Positions 36,837-46,654 are shown, counted from the stretch's first letter. The stretch is DNA of 64,000 nucleotides from an uncultured Phycisphaerae bacterium (GCA_937949545.1 CALEDR010000003.1:1-64000), one strand, 5' to 3'. Translations and numbers: made by a program. The notes: generated by a model not told the origin, from the sequence alone.

Positions 36837-39308
36837 ATGGCCGAAAAAAAGACTCCTTTCGAACTGTTTGCCAGCCCGATTTCCCCGGAAGTGCGGGAAC
36901 AGGAGCTTTTTGTCGGCAAACCGCCTCGTAAGGAAAGTCCGAAACCTGAAGCCAAAGCCGCCGTTGTTTTGCCGGAATCCCCATCTGTTCGTTCGGCAGC
37001 ATCCTGGGACCGCCGCTGGTTTTGGGTTCTGTTTTTGCTGGCCGTCAATACCCTGATGGCGGGAGGGGTGGTTTGTTATCTGGTTTTGTCCGGGTCTTTG
37101 CGGAGGCCCGTTGAATCGGTGGAGGAACCGGCTTCGGTCCAATCTAATTTGCCGGCGGAAACGGTTCCTGAGTTGCCTAAATTAACAGACCTGAAGAGGG
37201 CAATGGACCCCTCTGTTTTGATGCGAAGCGTTCAGCTCAGTCCGCTGACGCGGAAGGTTTTGGATGAGTCGGTATCGCTTCGTTCGGCGGAGGAGCTGTA
37301 TCAGGCCCGGGACTATTTTAAGGCTTGCTATGTTTTCGGGCGTCTTCGGGAAAATCTGATGAAGAACAATCCGGCCGACGCCTGTCTGGATGATTATCTG
37401 ACGCTGAAGATGGCCCTTTGTCTGCAGAGGACGCAGGAGCAGGAGATTTTGACGGCCTTGTTTGCGCAGGCGATTGAAAGCCGTTCGCCGGTTGTGCGGG
37501 CTCTGGCTTATTATCATCTGTGTTTTCTGCAGATGCACAATCAGCAGTTTCTGGAGGCCCGAAAGAGCGCCTATCGGGCGTTGTCACTGATGCCGGTTTT
37601 TGATGCGACCATGCCGGCTACGATGGAATCAGACACCTATTTTGCTGCGGCAGAGGCGCTGCTGAGGATGGCGCTGAAACTGAACCGGGAATCGGATCTG
37701 CTGCCGGGGCCGTTGTGGTCTGATACGGTGCCGATTGCGGAGATTCCGCTGGAGGATGCGGCGGCGCTGAAGGCGTTTTTAATGCGGGGGTTTGAAGAAA
37801 TCAATGAAGGGGCGGTGGGACCGAAGATTGTCTATCGGCCGCAGGCGGAAACAGGGTCTCAATGGACAGCGGTTTGTCTGCGAAGTCCGCTGGAGGAGAT
37901 TTTGTGGAAGTACAGTACCGCTTCGGGGATCAATGTGCTGTGGGAAGTTTCAGAGGAAACGACGCGTCGGCGTCCGGTGACGCTGTATCTGCCGTCTGCG
38001 GCGGGGACTTATCTGGCGGAGCTGGCGGTCGGCAGTACCGGCCTGCTATGGTGGTTTGACGGGGTATCGGCTCGGGTATATGACCCGGAGACCTACAAAG
38101 ATTTGGAGGAGTACAGGACAGTGCTTCTGGCGGAGGCTGTTGCAATGTGGCAGCGTTTTCTGCTTTGGTATCGGGGCGAACACCGAGCCCCGAATGCCCA
38201 TTATGCCCTGGGGATTTTGTATGCGCTTCAGGGGCAGCCGATTCCGTCGCTCAGTGAGTTTAAGCTGGTCAGTTCCCGCTATCCTCATCACCCGCTGGCT
38301 CCCTATGCGCTGGCGTATTCGAGCCGACTGAAGGCGCAGCTGGGGGATTTTGAAGGAGCCCGTTCGGACTTGAACGAGCTGGTGATGCAGTATCCGGAAA
38401 ATCGGGCTGTCGATGAGGCGCATCTGTATTTGGCGGAGGCGTCGGCGGAGAAGAGCCTGTATGAGACGGCTAGGCGGCTTTTTGAAAAGGTTTATCGGCT
38501 GAATTTTTCCTCATCGGTTCGAGCTCGTGCGGCGTATGGACTGGGACAGTGTGCGTATGAAAGCGGCGACTATGAGCAGGCCCAGCGCTGGCTGAATGAG
38601 GCGTTGGAACTGATGGAGCAGGACAAAAACAGCCAGACAGGGTCTGTTCTTCATCTGCTGGGCCGGGTTTGTCTGAAAAGAGGGGATTATGAAACAGCCG
38701 GCAGCATTCTGAAGGCATTGCTGCGTCAGCATCTGACGGAGGAGGAGGCGTTTGAGGTGAATCTGGAGTTGATAGAAATCAAAATCGCCCAGCGGCGCTA
38801 TATTGAAGCGATAGAGATTCTGGAAGGGATTTCCGAAGCGCGTCTGAACCAGAAACAGATGTGTGAACTGCTTCTGCGGCGGAGCCGGATTTTGCGGGAG
38901 ACGGATTTGGCGGAAACGGCGGTTTCGCTGCTGCGGCGCCGGCGGGAGTTTATTGCCGATGCCGGGCTGCGGGCCCAGGTAGGAGTTGAATTGGCCCGCT
39001 GTTATGTTCAGATGCAGGATTTTTCGTCGGCAGAGAAGGAACTGACGGAGGCCGTGTATGACCTGCGGGAGCAGGCAGAGATCGAAGAAGCGATGTATTT
39101 GCTGGCGGAGACGGCCTATCGAAGAGGCCGATTGGACACGGCTCGGGCTCTCTGTGAGCAGATTTTGTCGATGGAAGGGGTGTCGGAGCCGATGCGTCAG
39201 AAGGCCTTTGTGCTGCTGGGCCGTGTTTATGAAGGGCAGCAGCGGTATGTGGATGCAGCAATGGCATATGGAGGCATCGTCCCGATGCAGGAGGGAAGCG
39301 TGCCGTGA
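36837..39308 (+). CDS. Membrane-anchored TPR protein, flagellar operon
   Basis: This 823-residue protein has a cytoplasmic, charged N-terminus, one membrane segment at about 61-84 (WFWVLFLLAVNTLMAGGVVCYLVL) and a long extracytoplasmic part. Tandem tetratricopeptide-like helices run from about 415 to the end. A DUF-like block at about 290-410 is not recognised. It heads the sigma-54-driven operon, so it is probably an accessory flagellar structural or assembly protein. Homologues of known role are not apparent to me. The next gene overlaps its stop codon. Confidence 0.7.
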   Translation: MAEKKTPFELFASPISPEVREQELFVGKPPRKESPKPEAKAAVVLPESPSVRSAASWDRRWFWVLFLLAVNTLMAGGVVCYLVLSGSLRRPVESVEEPASVQSNLPAETVPELPKLTDLKRAMDPSVLMRSVQLSPLTRKVLDESVSLRSAEELYQARDYFKACYVFGRLRENLMKNNPADACLDDYLTLKMALCLQRTQEQEILTALFAQAIESRSPVVRALAYYHLCFLQMHNQQFLEARKSAYRALSLMPVFDATMPATMESDTYFAAAEALLRMALKLNRESDLLPGPLWSDTVPIAEIPLEDAAALKAFLMRGFEEINEGAVGPKIVYRPQAETGSQWTAVCLRSPLEEILWKYSTASGINVLWEVSEETTRRRPVTLYLPSAAGTYLAELAVGSTGLLWWFDGVSARVYDPETYKDLEEYRTVLLAEAVAMWQRFLLWYRGEHRAPNAHYALGILYALQGQPIPSLSEFKLVSSRYPHHPLAPYALAYSSRLKAQLGDFEGARSDLNELVMQYPENRAVDEAHLYLAEASAEKSLYETARRLFEKVYRLNFSSSVRARAAYGLGQCAYESGDYEQAQRWLNEALELMEQDKNSQTGSVLHLLGRVCLKRGDYETAGSILKALLRQHLTEEEAFEVNLELIEIKIAQRRYIEAIEILEGISEARLNQKQMCELLLRRSRILRETDLAETAVSLLRRRREFIADAGLRAQVGVELARCYVQMQDFSSAEKELTEAVYDLREQAEIEEAMYLLAETAYRRGRLDTARALCEQILSMEGVSEPMRQKAFVLLGRVYEGQQRYVDAAMAYGGIVPMQEGSVP

Positions 39309-40054
39309 ACAATCGCCGGATTTTCTTCATTCTGGTTTGGGCTGCGGTTTTTGCCGGGATTTCCACGGCGGCTTTCGGCCCGGGGGACCCGAATATTCCA
39401 AGCCGCACGGATGAACTTCGGCGGCAGATTCTTCAGGAGCAGATTCAGCCGGTCTATTTGTCGCTGACGTCGGTGAGCCCGGTGGACTTGGATTTGCTGA
39501 TTGCCGGGCTGGAGCGGCTGACCGTTCCGGTTCGGTCTCCAAAAGAGAATTTGCAAAAAAAGGCTTCCGATACAGAATCCTCGTTGCAGCCGGCGGCGGA
39601 GACGGCCAGTCAACCGATGTCTGAAGCGGAAAAAACAGAGATTCCGAAACCTGAAGGACCGCAGCCGGAAGCTGTCCGCGTGTCCGTCGTTCCCCGCGGT
39701 CTGGAGCAGCTGGATTCGGTTGAGCAGCCGATTGATGCGATGGGGGCGGCGGATGCCTTGTTTCGGTGCGGGGATTTTGAGCGGGCGGAGCGGTTTTACC
39801 GGCTGGCCGCCGAGCGGGCCGGTTCACCGAGTGAGCCGGACTGGCAGTGGGCTGTTTTCCAGCGGGCCAATTGTCTTCGTCATTCTCGGCCGGAAGCGGC
39901 GCGACAGCTTTATCAGGAGCTGCTGCAGCAAACCCCCGGGAGCTGCTGGAAAGAGGCCGCCAGGGCCTCTCTGGAGCTGCTGGATTTGGCGGATAGTCTG
40001 CAGGCGTCAACCCTGAAAGGATTGGTTCGTGAATCCGACCGTTCATCTCAATGA
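39305..40054 (+). CDS. Secreted TPR-like protein of unknown function
   Basis: This 249-residue protein begins at GTG 39305, overlapping the previous stop (GTGA), and has a signal peptide (FFILVWAAVFAGISTAAFG). The middle is Pro/Glu-rich and the C-terminal ~100 residues resemble TPR helices (DALFRCGDFERAERFYRLAAERAG). It may work with the preceding TPR protein outside the cytoplasm. Its end overlaps the start of the activator gene by 26 bases. Confidence 0.65.
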   Translation: MNNRRIFFILVWAAVFAGISTAAFGPGDPNIPSRTDELRRQILQEQIQPVYLSLTSVSPVDLDLLIAGLERLTVPVRSPKENLQKKASDTESSLQPAAETASQPMSEAEKTEIPKPEGPQPEAVRVSVVPRGLEQLDSVEQPIDAMGAADALFRCGDFERAERFYRLAAERAGSPSEPDWQWAVFQRANCLRHSRPEAARQLYQELLQQTPGSCWKEAARASLELLDLADSLQASTLKGLVRESDRSSQ

Positions 40055-41420
40055 GTTTCGGCAGGTTTTGATTCTGGACGGAGAAGCGGAGTTTAACCGG
40101 CTTGTGCTGGAATCTCTGGCTCAGCGCGGGATTCGCGGAACGGTTGCCGGAACGGAGCGGACGGCGCGGCGTCTGCTGGGTGAATACGTCTGGACGCTGA
40201 TTTTTTACAATCCGTCGATTGAGGAAAGTCCGTCGGGATCCGCAATGGAACTGCTTTGTCAGATTCGCCGGCAGTTTCCGGAGACGCCGGTTGTGGCTGT
40301 CGGGCGGGATTCGTCCGAAGAGGCCCTTCGGGCGATACGGTCCGGCTGTGCGGATTATCTGGTCAAACCGATCTGTCCGAAGCGTCTGGCGGCGGTTCTG
40401 GACCGGTATCTTCCGGTTTATGATGCGGATGCGTGGTTCTGTTTTGAATCGATGGAACGCCGGCAGGTGATGGTCGGGCGCAGCCGGCGTCTGGAGGAGG
40501 TTTTGGAGGCGGCCGAGAAGGCAGCGGGCAGTTCTGTTTCGGTTCTGTTGTGCGGAGAAAGCGGCACAGGCAAAGAGCTACTGGCTCATTTCATTCACAG
40601 CCGGAGCCGCCGTGCGGAAGGGCCGTTTGTTCGGGTGAACTGTGCGGCCCTGTCGGAGACGCTTCTGGAGAGCGAACTGTTCGGGCATGAAAAAGGGGCT
40701 TTTACCGGAGCTCTGTTCAGCCATCGAGGGCGTTTTGAACGGGCGGACGGGGGCACTTTGCTGCTGGATGAGATTACGGAGACGCCGCCGGCGTTTCAGG
40801 CCAAACTGCTTCGCGTGTTGGAAGAGATGTGCTTTGAGCGGGTCGGAGGGAGCGAAAGCATTCGGGTGAATGTGCGGATTCTCAGTACGACCAATCAGGA
40901 TATTCTCCGGCGGGTGAGGGAAGGCGCATTTCGTGCCGACCTGTATTATCGTCTGGCCGGGGTGCGTCTGACGCTGCCGCCGCTTCGGGAGCGCAAGGAA
41001 GACCTGCCGGCTCTGATTTGGTTTTTTGTCAGCCAGTATGCGGCGGAAACCGGCCGTCAGATTCAGGGGATTGAACGGGAGACGCTGGATTTGTTTGAGC
41101 AGTACTCCTGGCCCGGGAATATTCGGCAGCTTCGGAATGTGGTGCGGACGGCGCTGATTCTTGGGGAAGGACCGCTGCTGTCAGTGACAGGGCTGCCGAG
41201 TCTGATGGAGGAACTGGCGGAGGAGTCCGCGGAGACGGAAGAGCGGTTTTCGGAAAAAGGGGCTTCGCTGGAAGAGGTGGAACGGCAGGCGATTCTGGCG
41301 GCCCTGAAGCGTGCCGGCGGGAATCAGACGCAGGCGGCCCGTGAACTGGGAATCAGCGATCGGACGCTTCGGGAGCGGATTCGACGATATCGACATCAGG
41401 AGATATTGGCAGCACAGTAA
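40029..41420 (+). CDS. Sigma-54-dependent transcriptional activator with degenerate receiver (FleQ/FlrC-like)
   Basis: This 463-residue NtrC-family protein has three domains. The receiver-like domain (~10-128) has Asn61 where the phospho-acceptor Asp is expected (LIFYNPSI), but K113 is kept. The AAA+ domain has Walker A GESGTGK at 176-182, the sigma-54 contact loop GAFTGA at 223-228 and Walker B LLLDEI. The C-terminus is a Fis-type helix-turn-helix (NQTQAARELGISDRTL). The Asn suggests control not based on aspartate phosphorylation, as in FleQ. GTG 40029 follows AAAGGA. It probably activates the two -24/-12 promoters in this window. Confidence 0.9.
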   Translation: MNPTVHLNEFRQVLILDGEAEFNRLVLESLAQRGIRGTVAGTERTARRLLGEYVWTLIFYNPSIEESPSGSAMELLCQIRRQFPETPVVAVGRDSSEEALRAIRSGCADYLVKPICPKRLAAVLDRYLPVYDADAWFCFESMERRQVMVGRSRRLEEVLEAAEKAAGSSVSVLLCGESGTGKELLAHFIHSRSRRAEGPFVRVNCAALSETLLESELFGHEKGAFTGALFSHRGRFERADGGTLLLDEITETPPAFQAKLLRVLEEMCFERVGGSESIRVNVRILSTTNQDILRRVREGAFRADLYYRLAGVRLTLPPLRERKEDLPALIWFFVSQYAAETGRQIQGIERETLDLFEQYSWPGNIRQLRNVVRTALILGEGPLLSVTGLPSLMEELAEESAETEERFSEKGASLEEVERQAILAALKRAGGNQTQAARELGISDRTLRERIRRYRHQEILAAQ

Positions 41421-41441
41421 GAGAATCAGAGGAAGACGAAT

Positions 41442-42017
41442 ATGGCGTCGGATAAAGGACAGGACAAGCAGACATCGAAAAGTACACCAGCGCCGACGGA
41501 AGGCGGGAAAACCGGCTGGATGTTTTGGGTGATGCTGGTGGCTGTGGCGGCGGGGGCTTTGAGCGGCGGATTTGCCCTCTCGCAGCTGCTGGGCGGAACG
41601 GATTCGGAATGTCCGGCGGCTCAAACGGGCGAGCCGGTCAAGGTGGAGAAAAACTTTGATGAGTTTCTTCTGAAAAACAGCCAGAATCAGCCGGCATGGA
41701 TTTACGAGGGGCTGGAGGCGATTGTGTCCAATCTGGATGAGCCGGGGGTGACACGCTATGTTCGGGTGACGGTATCGCTGGAAATGAGTCCGGAGATGGA
41801 CCGCACGAAAGGGGAAGCGTACCTGAACGAGCGGAAGCTGGTTTTGCGGGACTGGCTGACGACCTATTTTGCAGGTTTAAGTCTGGAGGATGTGCGGGGC
41901 AGCCGCAATTTGGAAAAGATTAAGCGGCACATCCGCGAGCAGTTTAATGAGCTTTTGTTTCCGAACGGCCGTCCGTATATTCAGCGGGTTTTGTTCCGGG
42001 AGTTTGCCGTCCAGTGA
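41442..42017 (+). CDS. fliL: Flagellar basal body-associated protein FliL
   Basis: This 191-residue protein has a short Lys/Thr-rich N-terminus, one membrane segment (WMFWVMLVAVAAGALSGGFAL) and the FliL periplasmic fold (TRYVRVTVSLEMSPEMD, then LRDWLTTYFAGLSLEDV). FliL rings the stators and supports torque. It overlaps the next gene's start by four bases, as in other fliL-fliM pairs. Confidence 0.88.
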   Translation: MASDKGQDKQTSKSTPAPTEGGKTGWMFWVMLVAVAAGALSGGFALSQLLGGTDSECPAAQTGEPVKVEKNFDEFLLKNSQNQPAWIYEGLEAIVSNLDEPGVTRYVRVTVSLEMSPEMDRTKGEAYLNERKLVLRDWLTTYFAGLSLEDVRGSRNLEKIKRHIREQFNELLFPNGRPYIQRVLFREFAVQ

Positions 42018-42973
42018 GCGGTGCAGAGACGACAATGGTTCTTCCGCGTGAGAAGCTGATGCGTCTGGTGGAGCGGGCTCGACAGACGGCGGTGCCGGAG
42101 CCGGAGCCGCCGGCGGAGGAGTTTGACTGGACACGTCCTCATCGGTTTGGTTCCGAGGCGCGGGTCCTGCTGGAGGGGCTGGGCAGGCGGATGATTTTGT
42201 CCATTCAGAAAGGACTCAGCGAGCAGACGAACACTTCGGTGGAGGGGGCGCTGAAGGGGGTTCGGGAGCATTTTGCGTATCGTCTGGCACAGACGGTCGG
42301 CGTGGGCAAAGAGGGGCCGTATGTAGTCGGGCTGCGGGATGAGAGCAAGCAGTGTGTGGGCTGTCTTTTATTTACGTTTGAGAACGCCCGGCTTCTGGTG
42401 GCGCAGATGCTGAACGACCCGGAGGCGGCAGTCGGTCAGAACGGAGAATTTTCGGCGCTGGAAGAGTCGATTCTGATGGATACTTCCACGGTTCTGGCGG
42501 GCTTTTTGAGCGAAGTTCTCCAGGAACAGATCCGTCTGAAGATTCAGCCCTCGGGCCAGCCGGTGCGCGGGGACTGGCTGATGCGTTCCCGGATTCTGGA
42601 GGATTTGTTTGAGTGGACGCTGGAGGTTCAGTACGGCTCGTGCGCGATGGAATTTTCGCTGGTGCTTGAATCGACCCTTCTGGATGCGTTTGCGGGAGTT
42701 CCTACGCCGGCGGCGCTGAATCCGAGCCAGTGTTCGGCCCGGATTCTGGAGCGGCTGCGTCAGGTTCCGGTTTCGGTTTGTGCCACGCTGGAGACCAATT
42801 TGATCGGGCTGGGCGATTTGGCGGGACTGGAGCGGGGGGATGTTCTGGTGCTGGGACAGAAGATACGGCGTCCGTGGAGGGTTCTTCTGAACGGGCAGCC
42901 GTGCTTTTTTGCGTATCCGGCACAGCAGAACGGAAAGATTGTGCTGGTCATCAGCGAAGCGGAAAGCGAGTAA
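42014..42973 (+). CDS. fliM: Flagellar motor switch protein FliM
   Basis: This 319-residue C-ring protein has the FliM N-terminal FDWTRPHRF motif at 37-45, a CheC-like middle (EESILMDTSTVLAGFLSEVL) and a C-terminal SpoA domain (LRQVPVSVCATLETN to VLVI). The sequence is divergent from E. coli FliM, and the extreme N-terminal CheY-binding LSQxEIDALL motif is not evident, so the response to CheY may differ. Order fliL-fliM-fliN supports the call. Confidence 0.85.
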   Translation: MSGAETTMVLPREKLMRLVERARQTAVPEPEPPAEEFDWTRPHRFGSEARVLLEGLGRRMILSIQKGLSEQTNTSVEGALKGVREHFAYRLAQTVGVGKEGPYVVGLRDESKQCVGCLLFTFENARLLVAQMLNDPEAAVGQNGEFSALEESILMDTSTVLAGFLSEVLQEQIRLKIQPSGQPVRGDWLMRSRILEDLFEWTLEVQYGSCAMEFSLVLESTLLDAFAGVPTPAALNPSQCSARILERLRQVPVSVCATLETNLIGLGDLAGLERGDVLVLGQKIRRPWRVLLNGQPCFFAYPAQQNGKIVLVISEAESE

Positions 42974-43001
42974 AAGAAAGCAGAGAACAGGGAGAGTGTG
43001 T

Positions 43002-43394
43002 ATGGCGGATGCAGAACAGACAGCGGCTCCGGAGGCCTCCGTTGTTTCCGGTTCCAACAGCACGGCGGCGGTTCAGGAAGCGGACTTTGCATCGGCAGAG
43101 GGTCAGGATGTTCGCGGCGGTCAGGAACATCTGGATATGCTGCTGGATATCCGGCTGCCGGTGACGGTTTCACTGGGCAAGACGGATATTCCGCTTCGCC
43201 GTCTGCTTCAGCTGCAGCCGGGCTCCATTCTGTCGCTGGAGAAGCGAATCGGCGAGCCGGTGGATTTGATTGTGCAGGGGGTGCCGTTTGCCACAGGGGA
43301 TATTGTGGTGGTGGAAGACTGCTACGGCGTTCGAATTCGCGAGATTCTGAATGCGGCGGCAGGACTGTCCGGCGGCGTTGTCAAATCGAGCTGA
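43002..43394 (+). CDS. fliN: Flagellar motor switch protein FliN
   Basis: This 130-residue protein has a low-complexity N-terminus (~1-45) and a SpoA domain (LDMLLDIRLPVTVSLGKTDI to YGVRIREI). FliN forms the base of the C-ring with FliM and helps dock FliH-FliI. GGGAGA lies before ATG 43002. It sits between fliM and flhA, as is common. Confidence 0.93.
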   Translation: MADAEQTAAPEASVVSGSNSTAAVQEADFASAEGQDVRGGQEHLDMLLDIRLPVTVSLGKTDIPLRRLLQLQPGSILSLEKRIGEPVDLIVQGVPFATGDIVVVEDCYGVRIREILNAAAGLSGGVVKSS

Positions 43395-43409
43395 GAAAGG
43401 GTCTTTTGA

Positions 43410-45551
43410 ATGACCGGGCGTTCTGCAGCATCAACAGAGAAAACATTCGGCAGCCGACCCATCGCCAAACTGGCTGCCAACAGTGATTTTCTGTTTGCGG
43501 CGGGGCTGGTGGGTGTCCTGACGATGCTGCTGATCCCGCTGCCGACTTTTCTGCTGGATATCGGACTGGCCTGCAGCATTTCGCTGGCGGTGGCAGTTCT
43601 GATTATTGTTCTGGCGGCTCAGGAGCCGCTGGAACTGTCCACGTTTCCGTCGCTTCTGCTGATTACGACGCTGTTCCGCCTGTCGCTGAATGTAGCCTCC
43701 ACGCGTCTGATTCTGCTGCAGGGCAATGCCGGAACGATTATTCACACCTTCGGGAATTTCGTGGCGGGGGGCAATCTGATTGTGGGACTGGTGATGTTCC
43801 TGATTCTGGTGGTGATTCAGTTTGTGGTGATTACCAAAGGAGCGGGGCGCATCAGTGAAGTCAGTGCACGGTTTATTCTGGATGCGATGCCGGGCAAGCA
43901 GATGTCGATTGATGCGGATTTGAACGCCGGCATTATTACGGACAAAGAGGCCAAGCAGCGTCGGGACGCCATCGTCAAGGAAAGCGAGTTTTACGGGGCG
44001 ATGGATGGGGCAAGCAAGTTCATTTCGGGGGATGCCAAGGCAGGCCTGATTATTACAGCAATTAACCTGATCGGCGGGATTCTGCTGGGGTGGATGAAAG
44101 GGATGCCGATTGAGGCGGCGCTGCGGCATTATTCGGTTCTGACCATCGGCGACGGCCTGGTCAGTCAGATTCCATCCCTGATTATTGCGGTCAGCAGCGG
44201 TTTTCTGGTGACGAAAATCCGTTCGGAGAATACGGTAGGCTTTGATATGACCCAGCAGATGTTCCGCCAGCCCCAGGCGCTGCTGATTGCCTCGGGAATT
44301 ATCGGAGCCTTTGCACTGGTTCCGGGGTTTCCCAAAATTCCGTTCCTGCTGATTTCGGGCGTGATTGGGTTTTTGGGCTGGGGGGCCAGGAAGCAGATCT
44401 CGCTGGAGAAACCGTCTGAAAAGAGCAAACCGGAAACCTCGCCGGCCGCGTTGTCGGATGAGCCGCCGGCAGAGGAGCTTCTGCAGGCGGATGTTCTGTC
44501 GATTCTGGTGGGGGTTCGTCTGATTAATCTGGTGGACCCCCGCCGTCAAAGCAGCGTGTTTGAGCGGATTGGGGCTTTGCGGAGGAAAATTGCTCAGAAG
44601 CTGGGGTTTGTCTTTCCGCTGGTTCGGCTGCGGGATGATATCAATCTGGAGCCGTCGTCCTATGAGATTCGGCTGTATGACCATGTAATTGCCGCCGGGC
44701 GGATTGAGCCGGACAAGTATCTGGCGATGGATTCCGGGGCAGTTCAGAAGCCGGTGCGCGGAATCCCGACGAAAGAACCGGTGTACGGTCTGCCGGCTTT
44801 GTGGATTTCTGCGGCGGATAAGGAAACGGCGGAACTGAACGGCTATACGGTGATTGACCCGGAGTCGGTTCTGATTACGCATTTGTCAGAAACGATTATG
44901 CGGCATGCCCACGAGCTGCTCAGCCGGGAGGATGTCCAGCAGCTGCTGGAGCGGCTGCGGAAGGTGCAGCCGTCGCTGGTTGGGGAGGTGGTGCCGGAGG
45001 TGGTGTCCATCGGGCTGGTTCAGCGGGTTCTGCAGAATCTGCTCAAAGAGGGAATTTCGATTCGGGATTTGCCGCTGATTCTGGAGGCGCTCGGAGAGCA
45101 CGGCGGGCGGACCAAGAATGCCGTGCTGCTGACGGAGTGTGCCCGCAAGGCGCTGGCCCGCACGATTACGGAGCGGTTCAAGGGTCCGGACGGGAAAATC
45201 AATGCGATGGTTCTGGAACCGTCGCTGGAGCATCAGCTGCTGGGCTGTGTGCAGCAGGGAGCGGATTCCATTACGCTGGCGGTTCCGCCGGAGGCCGCTT
45301 CTCATCTGAATCAGGCGATTGCGCAAGCGTGGAAGGCGATGCTGGACAAAGGGATTGAAGAGCCGGTTCTTCTGTGCGATGCGCGGATTCGGCCGGGTCT
45401 GGTGAATCTGATTTCGCGGTCTCTGCAGCGTCTGCCTGTGGTCGCCTACGATGAGATTTGTTCGGGAACTTCGGTGAATCCGGCTGAAACGGTTTCGCTG
45501 CCGGAGGTTTCGTCGGTGCTGAATCCGGCGGGCGAGGCGGTTGGAGTCTGA
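43410..45551 (+). CDS. flhA: Flagellar export gate protein FlhA
   Basis: This 713-residue type III export protein has eight predicted membrane segments over the first ~320 residues. Recognisable FHIPEP-family segments are PLELSTFPSLLLI and RLSLNVASTRLILL; the cytosolic domain contains the export-receptor parts with DLPLILEALGEH. It forms the nonameric export platform. No flhB, fliP, fliQ or fliR lies in the window, and flhF/flhG, often downstream of flhA, are absent here. Confidence 0.96.
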   Translation: MTGRSAASTEKTFGSRPIAKLAANSDFLFAAGLVGVLTMLLIPLPTFLLDIGLACSISLAVAVLIIVLAAQEPLELSTFPSLLLITTLFRLSLNVASTRLILLQGNAGTIIHTFGNFVAGGNLIVGLVMFLILVVIQFVVITKGAGRISEVSARFILDAMPGKQMSIDADLNAGIITDKEAKQRRDAIVKESEFYGAMDGASKFISGDAKAGLIITAINLIGGILLGWMKGMPIEAALRHYSVLTIGDGLVSQIPSLIIAVSSGFLVTKIRSENTVGFDMTQQMFRQPQALLIASGIIGAFALVPGFPKIPFLLISGVIGFLGWGARKQISLEKPSEKSKPETSPAALSDEPPAEELLQADVLSILVGVRLINLVDPRRQSSVFERIGALRRKIAQKLGFVFPLVRLRDDINLEPSSYEIRLYDHVIAAGRIEPDKYLAMDSGAVQKPVRGIPTKEPVYGLPALWISAADKETAELNGYTVIDPESVLITHLSETIMRHAHELLSREDVQQLLERLRKVQPSLVGEVVPEVVSIGLVQRVLQNLLKEGISIRDLPLILEALGEHGGRTKNAVLLTECARKALARTITERFKGPDGKINAMVLEPSLEHQLLGCVQQGADSITLAVPPEAASHLNQAIAQAWKAMLDKGIEEPVLLCDARIRPGLVNLISRSLQRLPVVAYDEICSGTSVNPAETVSLPEVSSVLNPAGEAVGV

Positions 45552-45575
45552 CCAGGCGGTTGTTGAGGATTCTTT

Positions 45576-45812
45576 GTGGAACAGAAAGTCAAAAATCTGG
45601 CGGTTTATTCGGCGGTTTTTGTCTTTTTTCTGATGGCGGCGGCGGGGTGGCTGTTCGGATGCAGTCCGGCCGTCTGCGGCAGCCGGGCTCTGGCGGGAGC
45701 GGTTGTGATGTATGCGGTGGTTCAAATCTGCGGACGGATGGTGATACGAATTTTGCTGGATGCGATTGTCGAAAGTCAGCTGCGCAAACAAACCGACAGG
45801 GATAGGCAATGA
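45576..45812 (+). CDS. Small two-TM membrane protein of the flagellar operon
   Basis: This 78-residue protein has two likely membrane segments (NLAVYSAVFVFFLMAAAGWLF, then SRALAGAVVMYAVVQICG) and a charged C-terminus. GTG 45576 follows GAGGA. It overlaps fliA by 4 bases and lies 24 bases after flhA. It is not recognised; by position it could serve export or stator assembly. Confidence 0.6.
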   Translation: MEQKVKNLAVYSAVFVFFLMAAAGWLFGCSPAVCGSRALAGAVVMYAVVQICGRMVIRILLDAIVESQLRKQTDRDRQ

Positions 45813-46654
45813 CAGAACCGTTTGTTTTCACTGCACCGGCACAGCCGGAGGTTGGTCCGGAAGTTCGGATGGCCCGGGAATTTCTGGAGGAAATGCCCGC
45901 GGTTTCCGCCGGACAGGCCCTTCGTGCCTACGGCTCCCAGGTTCGAGAAAGCCAGACGGACCAGCAGATTCTGCAGTATCTGCCGCTGGTTCATCGGATT
46001 GTCAGTCAGGTGGTTTCGTATCTGCATCCGCCGCTGAGCCGGGAGGATTTGGTTTCGGCAGGGACGATTGGCCTGGTGAAGGCGGCTCATGATTATGACC
46101 CGTCGAAAGATGCGGAGTTTAAGACCTATGCGTATATCCGGATACGCGGTGCGGTGATTGATGAACTTCGGCAGTGGTCGTTTGCTCCGCCGTCCCTGTC
46201 CAAGCAGTTTGAGCGGGTTCAGGATGTCTCCGCCCGGCTGCTGGAGGAAAAGGGACAGCCGCCGACGGATGAGGAACTGGCCGAAGAGGTTCAGATGCCG
46301 GTGGACAAGCTGTATCAGCTGCTGGAGGCGGCGCGGGCCCGGCATTTTCTGTCGATTCACGGGCTGAATGATGAGGCCCCGACGCTGGGCGAGTATCTGG
46401 CGGATGCGGGCGAGCCGGAACCCTCCCATCGTCTGGAGCGGGAGGAGCTGGTGGAGCATTTGGCGCGGGCGATTCAGAATCTGCCGAAGAAGCAGCGGCG
46501 GATTGTGGTGCTGTATTATCAGCGGGAATTGACGATGAAGCAGATTGCCGAGGTGCTCGGGATTACGGAATCCCGGGTCAGCCAGCTGCATGCGGCGGCT
46601 TTGTTTGCTCTCTCAACGATGCTTCAGAAGTGGAAAGCGGAGGGAGGAGTCTGA
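45809..46654 (+). CDS. fliA: Flagellar sigma factor sigma-28 (FliA/WhiG family)
   Basis: This 281-residue sigma-70-family factor has region 2 (LVHRIVSQVVSYLHPPLSREDLVSAGTIGLVKA, with the -10 recognition part following), region 3 (SLSKQFERVQDVSARLLEE) and region 4 (LPKKQRRIVVLYYQRELT then ESRVSQLHAA). FliA directs late flagellar genes. Matching promoters lie upstream of flagellin and of two FlgM-like genes in this window. It is translationally coupled to the small membrane gene. Confidence 0.94.
   Translation: MTEPFVFTAPAQPEVGPEVRMAREFLEEMPAVSAGQALRAYGSQVRESQTDQQILQYLPLVHRIVSQVVSYLHPPLSREDLVSAGTIGLVKAAHDYDPSKDAEFKTYAYIRIRGAVIDELRQWSFAPPSLSKQFERVQDVSARLLEEKGQPPTDEELAEEVQMPVDKLYQLLEAARARHFLSIHGLNDEAPTLGEYLADAGEPEPSHRLEREELVEHLARAIQNLPKKQRRIVVLYYQRELTMKQIAEVLGITESRVSQLHAAALFALSTMLQKWKAEGGV

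Noticed and set aside
41981-42271. 96-codon frame on the minus strand across fliL/fliM
   Set aside because: Antisense to coupled flagellar genes; composition is shadow-like.
43431-44882. 483-codon frame opposite flhA
   Set aside because: Antisense to a conserved export gene, rich in Arg, Gln, His and Asn as expected of a shadow frame.
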